A stretch of 31,276 nt of DNA from the NCBI GenBank assembly GCA_905209865.1, contig CAJLUP010000006.1, positions 1-31,276 of the forward strand, written 5' to 3'. Below, one piece after another: positions 9,160 to 15,045 of the stretch. The number at the start of each line of letters is the position of its first letter. The stretch's first letter is position 1. The stretch is from an uncultured Lachnospiraceae bacterium (GTDB lineage: Bacteria > Bacillota > Clostridia > Lachnospirales > Lachnospiraceae). Position numbers and translations under genes: made by a program. The notes beneath the pieces were generated by a model that saw only the letters and a program-made list of their open reading frames with translations, was not told the origin of the DNA and ran no database searches.

Positions 9160-9189
9160 AGTATAGCATAATCGGATCAGACTGTTCAA
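9160..9189 (-). promoter_or_regulatory. Probable promoter of cbiG-PAP2
   Basis: On the minus strand TTGAAC (9189-9184) and TATACT (9165-9160) are separated by 18 nt, with TGC directly before the -10 box (extended -10). The leader to the cbiG start would be about 75 nt. Confidence 0.55.
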
Positions 9190-9192
9190 CTT

Positions 9193-9223
9193 TTCGTTAT
9201 ACGAAGCTGTTTCGTTATACGAG
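9193..9223. repeat. Tandem pair of palindromic 13-mers at the adh stop codon
   Basis: TTCGTTATACGA occurs twice, at 9193-9204 and 9211-9222, with an 18-bp period. Each copy is close to a palindrome (TTCG-TTATA-CGAA). The second copy spans the end of the alcohol dehydrogenase gene. Possible simple duplication or protein-binding pair. Confidence 0.45.
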
Positions 9224-10387
9224 GCTTTCCCTGAAAATTTCAATAATTTCATTTCGATCCAGTTTCTTATATCCGGTATCAAATACGATCGTCACATCCG
9301 CAATACCTTCTATCATCTCTTCTGTCACTTTAAGTTCTGTCAGATTCATGACAAGTCCAAGCTCTTTCATCCAGCTTTCCATCGCCGCCAAACCTTCTTC
9401 TGCAATTTCCCGGTCTTCTTTTCCTGAAGTACCCACACCCCATACGTTTACTGCAAACCGTTTGAATTTTTCAAGACCATACGGCATAATATGGCGGTAA
9501 TACGGAAGCGAAACTGCCGCCAGTGTCATTCCGTGTGTCGCGTTCGTATATCCTCCGACTGCCTGTCCGAGCATGTGAACCATCCAATCTGTCGATTTTC
9601 CGCATGCAACAAGCGTGTTGAGCGCCCATGTCGCCGTCCACATAATATTGCTTCTCGCTTCATAATCCTGTGGATTTTTATTTGCGATCCTGCTTGAATG
9701 GATCAGGGAACGCATCAGACCTTCGCTGATATAGTCGCTCGTGTTATCGTCTGTATCTGAAAAATACTGTTCACAGATATGATTAAAAATATCATAAATT
9801 CCGGAAACCATCTGATAATGCGGCAGTGTCATTGTAAAACGTGGATTCAAGATCGAAAATCTCGGCATGATCTTCTCATCTGCAAACACATGACCGATCT
9901 TCTGCTTCGTCTTCTCATTTGTAATAACCGATCCCGCGTTCATCTCCGATCCTGTTCCGACCATAGTCAGAACACAACCAACCGGAACGATCTCACAATC
10001 AGGCTCATCAAACCGCACAAAATATTTCTCCCACGGATCTTCCGTACAGTTCACTGATACAGACACCGCCTTAGAATAATCACATACCGATCCGCCGCCT
10101 ACCGCAAGCAGCAGATCTGCATTATGATTTCTGGCAATCTCAATTCCTTCATATAATTTTGCCAAAGTCGGATTCGGCATAACCCCGGCAATCTCAGCGA
10201 TATTTTTTTCATTCTTTTTTAATATATTTATTACTTTATCATAGATTCCATTTTCTTTAATCGAACCTGCACCGTAAACAAGCACAACATTTTTCCCATA
10301 TTTAGGAAGCTCCTCATTCAAAAAATCAAGGGAATCTTCGCCGAAATAAAGCTTCGTAGGATTGCAGTAAACAAAATTTCCATTCAT
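9215..10387 (-). CDS. Iron-containing alcohol dehydrogenase, NAD(P)H-dependent butanol dehydrogenase type
   Basis: The start is ATG 10387 (390 residues, MNGNFVYCNPTK), because AGGAG lies 10 nt upstream; a longer reading from 10426 would include that site. The N-terminal Rossmann-like domain has VYGAGS and the nucleotide motif LLAVGGGSVCDYSKA. The helical C-terminal domain has the metal ligands in GIYDIFNHICEQ (Asp and His), DWMVHMLGQAVGGYTNATHG (two His). It belongs to the group III iron alcohol dehydrogenases that reduce aldehydes such as butyraldehyde or acetaldehyde. The promoter at 10432-10462 has the 19-bp spacer of MerR-family targets, and a broken MerR gene lies divergently beside it. 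Confidence 0.92.
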   Translation of the reverse strand: MNGNFVYCNPTKLYFGEDSLDFLNEELPKYGKNVVLVYGAGSIKENGIYDKVINILKKNEKNIAEIAGVMPNPTLAKLYEGIEIARNHNADLLLAVGGGSVCDYSKAVSVSVNCTEDPWEKYFVRFDEPDCEIVPVGCVLTMVGTGSEMNAGSVITNEKTKQKIGHVFADEKIMPRFSILNPRFTMTLPHYQMVSGIYDIFNHICEQYFSDTDDNTSDYISEGLMRSLIHSSRIANKNPQDYEARSNIMWTATWALNTLVACGKSTDWMVHMLGQAVGGYTNATHGMTLAAVSLPYYRHIMPYGLEKFKRFAVNVWGVGTSGKEDREIAEEGLAAMESWMKELGLVMNLTELKVTEEMIEGIADVTIVFDTGYKKLDRNEIIEIFRESLV

Positions 10388-10431
10388 AATACATCGTCTC
10401 CTTTTCATTGACATCAATATCTTCATTTAAT

Positions 10432-10462
10432 ATCATAAAGCCTAAACCTAACTTCATGTCAA
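10432..10462 (-). promoter_or_regulatory. adh promoter with MerR-type 19-bp spacer
   Basis: On the minus strand TTGACA (10462-10457) and TATGAT (10437-10432) are separated by 19 nt, longer than the usual 17. The spacer holds an imperfect dyad, AAGTTAG / TAGGCTT. MerR-family activators typically bind in just such overlong spacers and untwist them. The leader is about 40 nt. Confidence 0.65.
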
Positions 10463-10494
10463 GTATTTGTTCTGCAATTTTTCACAATACTTAA

Positions 10495-10665
10495 GAAATC
10501 GAAGCTTTGCGAATCATCGAATGTCTGAAGAAATCCGGGCTTGAGATCAAAGACATAAAGCAATTAATGGGTTGGTGCAAAAAAGGAAGTTCCACGTATG
10601 CACAATGAAGAAAATTATTTCCAAAGCAAAAAAATCATGTCGAAAATGAGATTCGTCATCTGACA
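10495..10665 (+). pseudogene. Remnant of a MerR-family regulator (AdhR/NmlR-like)
   Basis: In one plus-strand frame this reads EIEALRIIECLKKSGLEIKD, IKQLMGWCKKGSSTYAQ, then a TGA stop (10606-10608), and in the same frame continues RKLFPKQKNHVENEIRHLT. This matches the dimerisation-helix part of MerR-type regulators, including the typical STYxQR...FxxQKxxVExEI pattern. The DNA-binding N-terminus is missing (the frame is closed by TAA at 10492-10494, and only about 107 bp separate it from adh). The nonsense codon probably arose from CGA. Its position, divergent from adh, is the normal place for the cognate regulator. Confidence 0.8.
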
Positions 10666-10672
10666 ATAACGA

Positions 10673-11812
10673 TTACAACATCAGCCAGTTGCTCCGAAAT
10701 TTCCTCATTAAATTCCAATACCAGGCGCCTGCCAGATCTAAGTCTTGAACCAACTTCCATTTTGCCTGGATACTTCTGACATCTTCAAACCAGACCACAT
10801 GTTCCATCCCGCCTGTTTTATAAGTAAACCACGGACTTTGGGCAGTTGGAGCATACTGGATATCCGAACCCTGCGACACAGCAAGATTCACCGCCTCTAT
10901 ATTTCCGATCGTCCGCGCTTTTGTAATTCCCCGCTCATAAGGAAGCTGCCAGTCGTACCCATAGTTTGGAATTCCTAAGATAAGCTTTTCTGCCGGAATC
11001 TGCCCAAGCGCGTATTCTGCCACTTGCCGTACTTTATCAAGCGGCGCTACAGCCATCGGCGGCCCGTAAGTATATCCCCACTCATAAGTCATGAGGAAAA
11101 CGTAATCTGCACTTTCTCCTACCAGCTTATAATCTACCCCTTCTACAAGCAGACCTTTCTGCCTGTCGGACACTTTCGGCGGAACTGCAACAGACACCGT
11201 ATACCCTTTCTTGTTCATACTTTCCCGCATCTTTTGAATCAACTGCGCATACTGCTCTTTATTTTCAGGCAAAACATATTCAAAATCAATATTTACCCCA
11301 GCAAACCCCCGCTTCTCAACTTCCTCCAAAAGCTGCTCCAAAAGCCGTTCTTGTACTTCTGCATTTTCTACAAGAACTTTTACAAGCTGATTATTAAACG
11401 CTCCGCCCGAAAACGGCGTCAAACCCATGAGCGGCTTTGCTCCGTGACGCCAAGCCGTCTCTACGAGCCAGAGATCATCCTGCGCAGGCAAAATCAAATC
11501 TCCTTCAAACGTAAAACCATAAGAAAAAACAAGAAGTTCTTTCAATGCCGGAAAGGATTGTTCCAATATTTCCGCATCTATAAACGGATAGGCATATCCC
11601 CCGACAGTTTTTCCTTCTGCCAGACTGATCTGTTCATCCTTTTCATCTTCTTCCTCCTGTCCTTCCTTCACTTTTAACAAAAGCAAAGCCTGCCCCGGCA
11701 CGATCTGATTCTTATCCTGCAGTTGATTATCATAAACAATCTTCCAAACAGGAACTCCCGAACTTGCCGCAATTTTTGACAAAGTATCTCCCTTTTCCAC
11801 AACGTAGATCAA
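10673..11812 (-). CDS. LysM and GH18 domain protein, spore-cortex-lytic SleL/YaaH type
   Basis: The 379-residue protein begins with one LysM repeat (residues 1-47, YVVEKGDTLSKIA...IVPGQALLL), where SleL/YaaH usually has two. An acidic linker follows, then a GH18 barrel (70-379). The catalytic motif is GVNIDFEYV with D176 and E178; SYGFTFEGD and FLMTYEWGYTYG match the family. Such proteins are N-acetylglucosaminidases acting on spore cortex peptidoglycan. No signal peptide is seen, as in SleL, which is packaged during spore formation. The start codon is TTG (11812); GGGGGTGAT lies about 6 nt upstream and no better ATG exists. That ribosome site lies in the 3' arm of a hairpin. Confidence 0.88.
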   Translation of the reverse strand: MIYVVEKGDTLSKIAASSGVPVWKIVYDNQLQDKNQIVPGQALLLLKVKEGQEEEDEKDEQISLAEGKTVGGYAYPFIDAEILEQSFPALKELLVFSYGFTFEGDLILPAQDDLWLVETAWRHGAKPLMGLTPFSGGAFNNQLVKVLVENAEVQERLLEQLLEEVEKRGFAGVNIDFEYVLPENKEQYAQLIQKMRESMNKKGYTVSVAVPPKVSDRQKGLLVEGVDYKLVGESADYVFLMTYEWGYTYGPPMAVAPLDKVRQVAEYALGQIPAEKLILGIPNYGYDWQLPYERGITKARTIGNIEAVNLAVSQGSDIQYAPTAQSPWFTYKTGGMEHVVWFEDVRSIQAKWKLVQDLDLAGAWYWNLMRKFRSNWLML

Positions 11813-11817
11813 TAATA

Positions 11818-11860
11818 AATCACCCCCGTAACAAAAGACTATGCTTTTATCCGGGGGATT
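11818..11860 (-). terminator. Hairpin after yihY overlapping the sleL-type ribosome site
   Basis: On the minus strand AATCCCCCG pairs with CGGGGGTGATT (two-nt bulge), and an inner AAAAG/CTTTT pairs too. TTTATTATT follows. It could terminate the upstream YihY gene, and it also hides the Shine-Dalgarno of the downstream gene. Confidence 0.55.
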
Positions 11861-11871
11861 ATGCTTCTGTT

Positions 11872-12762
11872 TTATTCTTCGGTTTTGTTCTTGATTTTCT
11901 GCTTGAGGTTTTCTGAATTTCTCGCCCGCTTCTGTAAATATTTTTCTAAAAGCGCATTGATCTCACCGCCCAGCAGTATAATGTACATACATCCATACAG
12001 CCAAAGCATAATAAGGATAATCGTTGTCAAACTTCCGTACATACTTGTAAAGCCTTTAAATACATCAAGATATACCGAAAAGAAGAACGACAAAAGCAGC
12101 CAGCCGCATGCTGTGAACACTGCACCGGGAAGCTGTTTTCGAAGGGTTGTTTTCGGCAGATTCCTGCGGTTCGGAAGGAATCGGTACACAAGATCCCAAA
12201 AAATGGTCAGTACAATAAATGTAACGAACGTTCTGATCCGAATAATAAATTCAACAACTTTACTCAAAAACGGGATATGTTCATACACCATCACGCTGAT
12301 CCGATTTCCGAATACCGACAATACAAGAGAACTTACGATTGCCAACAGGAAGATAACTGTATAAAATGACGCCCTGATTCTCAAATAAAAATAATTACGC
12401 GTCTCCATATTTTCACAAATACTGTTTAATCCCGACGTAACAGAAAGAACTCCTTTTCCCGCTGACCAAAGCGCCACGAGAATCGTCACCGGAACGATCG
12501 TCCCGGATTGGAAATATACTTGAGATACGATTGAACGAATCATCGGCGCTACACTCTCAGGAAACACCTGAAGCACTGCTTTCATCACTTCACTCATAGT
12601 CACCGGAGTGAACCGCACCATCGTTAGAAGAAGCAAAAAGATCGGAATCAAGGACAGCACAAAAAAATAAGCCGCCTGTGCTGCATAAGCGCCTGTATGA
12701 TGTGAATTGATTGTTATAATAACTTTAAATATCTGATTCTTTGTCTTTTCCCACTTTTTCAT
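11872..12762 (-). CDS. YihY/BrkB-family inner membrane protein
   Basis: This 296-residue protein has about six membrane spans and family features: the N-terminal HTGAYAAQAAYFFVLSLIPIF segment, WSAGKGVLSVTSGLN, the PGAVFTACGWLLLSFFFSVY segment and the C-terminal LGGEINALLEK. The family was once called ribonuclease BN by mistake; its function is not established, and roles in lipid or solute transport have been suggested. It starts about 240 bp downstream of the 6S RNA terminator region, on the same strand, and is followed by a hairpin and the LysM/GH18 gene. Confidence 0.88.
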   Translation of the reverse strand: MKKWEKTKNQIFKVIITINSHHTGAYAAQAAYFFVLSLIPIFLLLLTMVRFTPVTMSEVMKAVLQVFPESVAPMIRSIVSQVYFQSGTIVPVTILVALWSAGKGVLSVTSGLNSICENMETRNYFYLRIRASFYTVIFLLAIVSSLVLSVFGNRISVMVYEHIPFLSKVVEFIIRIRTFVTFIVLTIFWDLVYRFLPNRRNLPKTTLRKQLPGAVFTACGWLLLSFFFSVYLDVFKGFTSMYGSLTTIILIMLWLYGCMYIILLGGEINALLEKYLQKRARNSENLKQKIKNKTEE

Positions 12763-12796
12763 ATTTACATTTACAATTCCATTTTAATTTCATTTG

Positions 12797-12896
12797 AATC
12801 ACTGAAAGCGCCAAAAGGCATATTCCGGGATTGGAAGCGGCCGCCAAGATCTCGGGCAAGCCCGGACTTATGTCATCGCCATTGCAAAAAGCGGCC
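12797..12896. repeat. Dispersed intergenic repeat, long copy
   Basis: This copy matches 2726-2786 on both sides of an extra 35 bp (12840-12874) that contains the hairpin CGGGCAAGCCCG at 12853-12864. The shared flanks include GCCAAAAGGC, ATTCCGGGATTG and ATCGCCATTGCAAAAA. It overlaps the T-run side of the 6S RNA terminator. Confidence 0.75.
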
Positions 12897-12911
12897 GTAC
12901 AGGACGACCGC
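12886..12911 (-). terminator. 6S RNA terminator
   Basis: On the minus strand GCGGTCG pairs with CGGCCGC around a 7-nt loop and is followed by TTTTT. It lies downstream of the 6S RNA. Confidence 0.75.
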
Positions 12912-12919
12912 CTTTATCT

Positions 12920-13108
12920 TTTGCAATTCCCCAAAATGCCGTTCCTTGTATTTTGAGTCCTAGCCACGGCTAGGTGGGCAACCGCATCTGCTTTTTTGTC
13001 GTCCACTGCTATCGGAGGCCTGACATATTACAGAAATATAGGAATCCCGTTTAAACTAATGTAGGTTCAAAATAACAAGGGTATCGCACATCCCAGGTTC
13101 ATTTCTCT
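12920..13108 (-). ncRNA. ssrS: 6S RNA
   Basis: The minus-strand transcript has the features of clostridial 6S RNA. A closing stem forms between CCTTGTTATTTTGA near the 5' end and TCAAAATACAAGG near the 3' end. A large internal bubble includes AACCTACATTAGTTTAAAC and GGGATTCCTATAT. A GC-rich hairpin GCCCACCTAGCC/GTGGCTAGG-type region carries GGTTGCCCACC, and GCAGTGGACGAC is in the 3' strand. 6S RNA mimics an open promoter and sequesters vegetative RNA polymerase holoenzyme in stationary phase. A good promoter (13123-13151) and terminator (12886-12911) bracket it. Exact ends are estimated; the call is from recognition of conserved segments, not from a model search. Confidence 0.82.
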
Positions 13109-13122
13109 TTCAACTTACTGTT

Positions 13123-13151
13123 ATTATACTCTACTTACCCCATTTTTACAA
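13123..13151 (-). promoter_or_regulatory. 6S RNA promoter
   Basis: On the minus strand TTGTAA (13151-13146) and a perfect TATAAT (13128-13123) are 17 nt apart. Transcription would start near 13116, just before the RNA. Confidence 0.75.
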
Positions 13152-13215
13152 CCGCATATTTTTTCCATATTTTTTCCATCGTATTTTTTCAATATTTTCC
13201 TATATTGGGGAAACA

Positions 13216-13683
13216 TTATTTCCACACACTAGAAAATGTGGATAAAACAACTTTTATTTTTAAAATAAGATGCCTCAACCAGCATGTATTCACCCATACT
13301 CGCGCATAACAAGAATATATCAAATTAGTACACCGATAATCTTTGCCTTTACGCTTAAAACTAATAACTTTTGCAATTACTTGTTCTAGTTGAATTGAAT
13401 ACTCATTCTCCAGTTGATTATCCCCCCGCAAAATAAACCCATCACTATTTTTACCCACAATACGATGTAAGACATATTGTCCATTTAATCTCCGGTATAG
13501 AATCATATCATATTTCTTCAAATTTCTTTCTTTGATCAGACAAACCTGATCTCTTTTATGTTTAAATAACGGCATCATACTATTACCTGTGGCTAATATA
13601 ATCACTTCGCTACCTTGAGATAACTTAGTTTCTATTATTTCCATTAAGCTGTCAAATTCAACCGTATATTTATTCTTCAACAA
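13216..13683 (-). CDS. S24/S26-type peptidase, probable leader or signal peptidase of a peptide cluster
   Basis: This 155-residue protein has the catalytic serine in ATGNSMMPLF (S35), the second conserved block KKYDMILYRR, and YVLHRIVG (H73) followed by ILRGDNQ (D88). The place normally held by the bacterial signal-peptidase lysine is Arg-Arg, while His and Asp are present as in the SipW/ER-type enzymes, so a Ser-His-Asp mechanism is possible. The C-terminal 40 residues are hydrophobic with Arg/Lys, likely a membrane helix. The start is uncertain: TTG 13683 overlaps the PqqD gene by 14 nt and has AAGGA upstream; a later ATG would remove 13 residues and still keep S35. In context it probably cuts the small peptides encoded upstream. 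Confidence 0.72.
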   Translation of the reverse strand: MLKNKYTVEFDSLMEIIETKLSQGSEVIILATGNSMMPLFKHKRDQVCLIKERNLKKYDMILYRRLNGQYVLHRIVGKNSDGFILRGDNQLENEYSIQLEQVIAKVISFKRKGKDYRCTNLIYSCYARVWVNTCWLRHLILKIKVVLSTFSSVWK

Positions 13684-13936
13684 AATTATTTTCCTTAACT
13701 TCTTTCACAAAATTCTCTACACTGACTTTCGCCTGTTCAAAAGATACGTCATATTCTTCTAACAATGAACTTACCAACTCTTCCTCTGTGCATCCTTCTA
13801 CGAGCTTATTCCACAAAAAAGCTCCTGTTTCGTTCAAAGTGATCATACCATTAAAATCAATAGCTTCCTTACCTGCAGCCACTACCACATAACTACCTGC
13901 TACATTTCTCATCATTAACCCTGTTCTAATCTTCAT
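13670..13936 (-). CDS. PqqD-type peptide-recognition protein (RRE domain)
   Basis: This 88-residue protein starts at ATG 13936, with GGAG 8 nt upstream, and overlaps the kinase stop by 11 nt. It shows the PqqD fold pattern: MMRNVAGSYVVV (first strands), IDFNGMITLNETGAFLWNKL (the conserved LNxxgaflW motif) and TEEELVSSLLEEYDVSFEQAKVSVENFV (the helix-turn-helix part). Stand-alone PqqD proteins bind leader peptides and bring them to modifying enzymes, for example PqqD itself and lasso peptide B1 proteins. It sits between an HPr-kinase-like gene and a peptidase, all overlapping, so the three products probably act together on the peptide at 14897-15034. Confidence 0.85.
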   Translation of the reverse strand: MKIRTGLMMRNVAGSYVVVAAGKEAIDFNGMITLNETGAFLWNKLVEGCTEEELVSSLLEEYDVSFEQAKVSVENFVKEVKENNFVEE

Positions 13937-14642
13937 CTTCTTTTCTCCATATTGTATCATAAACCAACCTTACTGCTTCTTCACTTATATTGCAACGCAG
14001 CTTATATATTGGGACTTGTCTAATAAACATATCTAACAACTCCATCAAATGATAAAGATGTTCTCGATCCTTCCCGCCCAATACTTGCGCAAAAACTAAA
14101 TCAAATACCTGATTCACAGGAACTCTTTCTATGCTATTAACTAATGCCTGTTCTAAAAAAACAAGTGCTTTTATAGGAGCACTTCCGTTGCTGTGAATAG
14201 CATGCTTGCCTGCCCAAGGTGTTCCATAAACAATCGGTTTTTTCCCGATAATACGCACTAACGGCTTATCGTCATTCAAAACAACTATATTGTGATTGTT
14301 ATTCATATATTGCATCCACAATCGAGCATGTGTAGACTTACCTATCCCAGAATCTGCTGAAAAGAGAATCCCTTCTCTGTCAACTGATAATGCTGAAGAA
14401 TGATAACAAAAAGCATCATAAGTAATTATTTCTTTCGCAAAACAATTCATAGTATAGTTATATTCAAAAATCGCCCCACACCCTAATTTATCTTTATAAC
14501 GACATAAATCCTCATTCGTATAAGATAACTCTATAAAATCCTCAAACGCTTCCTCTTCAACCATATAAGGCAAACATTCCGTTTTTGCAAAAGAACTATT
14601 CCCGTTAAATCTGACAATTACATCTCCAATTTTATAAAACAT
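13926..14642 (-). CDS. HPr-kinase-like protein, probable peptide kinase
   Basis: This 238-residue protein has the HPr kinase/phosphorylase C-terminal fold. The P-loop is SADSGIGKST (about 95-104), followed by HARLW. Asp residues in VVLNDDKPLV (124-125) take the Walker B position, and YGTPWAGKHAI and the ALVFLEQA strand are typical of the family. Residues 1-85 are a lineage-specific N-terminal part with no clear match. True HPr kinases are about 310 residues and carry a further N-terminal domain; this shorter type occurs in lasso clusters, where such kinases phosphorylate the precursor (paeninodin). The start is ATG 14642 with AGGAG 6 nt upstream. Phosphorylation of the adjacent small peptides is inference. 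Confidence 0.78.
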   Translation of the reverse strand: MFYKIGDVIVRFNGNSSFAKTECLPYMVEEEAFEDFIELSYTNEDLCRYKDKLGCGAIFEYNYTMNCFAKEIITYDAFCYHSSALSVDREGILFSADSGIGKSTHARLWMQYMNNNHNIVVLNDDKPLVRIIGKKPIVYGTPWAGKHAIHSNGSAPIKALVFLEQALVNSIERVPVNQVFDLVFAQVLGGKDREHLYHLMELLDMFIRQVPIYKLRCNISEEAVRLVYDTIWRKEDED

Positions 14643-14661
14643 CAAATTCTCCTATATGCAT

Positions 14662-14703
14662 AAAGCAGCGCGCTAAAAACCTTGCTTTAGCAACGCTGCT
14701 TTT
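14662..14703 (-). promoter_or_regulatory. Intra-operon hairpin between peptide genes and modification genes
   Basis: AAAGCAGCG pairs with CGCTGCTTT and an inner GCTAAA pairs with TTTAGC. The minus-strand tail is short (TTTAT), so it may be a partial terminator or an RNA-stabilising end, which would let the small-peptide genes be expressed more than the enzymes downstream. Confidence 0.55.
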
Positions 14704-14725
14704 TCTAACATTCCATATATAAATA

Positions 14726-14893
14726 CTACTCTTCCATCTCAATATTTATTTCAGGTACATCGTAACCGTCTTCCACTTCTACTTCTTCTGCCATATCACG
14801 ATTATCCTCAACTTTATCACCGGACGAGTTCTTTGACGTATCACTACATCCTGTCAACAATATCAGACATGCAATGAATACAATTTTTTTCAT
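14726..14893 (-). CDS. Small acidic lipoprotein with peptide-like tail
   Basis: This 55-residue ORF starts with KKIVFIACLILLTGC, a lipoprotein signal peptide with lipobox LTGC (C16). The mature part is very acidic and ends EVEDGYDVPEINIEMEE. That tail resembles the end of the upstream peptide (DDGLGIPEIEGGED): both have DG, two residues, I or V, then PEI. The ATG lies 3 nt after the upstream peptide stop, and GGAGAGG within the upstream gene can serve as ribosome site. Possible roles are a membrane-anchored substrate of the same enzymes, an immunity or decoy protein, or a signal peptide precursor. I know of no named family. Confidence 0.75.
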   Translation of the reverse strand: MKKIVFIACLILLTGCSDTSKNSSGDKVEDNRDMAEEVEVEDGYDVPEINIEMEE

Positions 14894-14896
14894 AAT

Positions 14897-15034
14897 CTAC
14901 ATATCCTCTCCACCTTCAATTTCAGGAATACCAAGCCCATCATCAGTATCAATGCCAGGTGTCGATACAGTCATTAACTCCTCATACTCAAACATACTGA
15001 TTTCTAATTTTGGTTCTACAAAAGCCTTTTTCAT
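14897..15034 (-). CDS. Small peptide with lasso-type leader motif, probable modified-peptide precursor
   Basis: This 45-residue ORF begins 11 nt after the secreted-protein stop, with AGGAGAGAG before its ATG. The N-terminal half, MKKAFVEPKLEISMFEYEEL, contains F-V-E-P-K-L, a match to the YxxPxL motif that PqqD/RRE proteins bind in lasso leaders. MTVSTPG follows, where T25-P26-G27 would fit the lasso rule of Thr at -2 and Gly at +1. The remainder is IDTDDGLGIPEIEGGEDM, very acidic. The nearest acceptor Asp is at core position 6, short of the usual 7-9, and no cyclase is nearby, so a lasso product is doubtful. A kinase, a PqqD protein and a peptidase follow in the operon. Confidence 0.78.
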   Translation of the reverse strand: MKKAFVEPKLEISMFEYEELMTVSTPGIDTDDGLGIPEIEGGEDM

Positions 15035-15045
15035 TTTTCTCTCTC

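Noticed and set aside
9072..9175. A 34-codon open minus-strand stretch ending in an ATGA overlap with cbiG
   Set aside because: It has no start codon or ribosome site and no recognisable motif; it overlaps the promoter and leader of cbiG. It could be a remnant but is too short to support.
9076..9214. Possible cobalamin riboswitch upstream of cbiG
   Set aside because: The region is too short and lacks the conserved B12-box core.
9193..9223. Resemblance of TTCGTATAACGAA to loxP arms
   Set aside because: Only the TTCGTATA part matches; arm length, spacer and orientation do not, and no recombinase is present.
11024..11677. A 217-codon plus-strand reading frame
   Set aside because: It lies wholly opposite the LysM/GH18 gene, is rich in Phe, Tyr, Arg and Ile, has no domain and no ribosome site.
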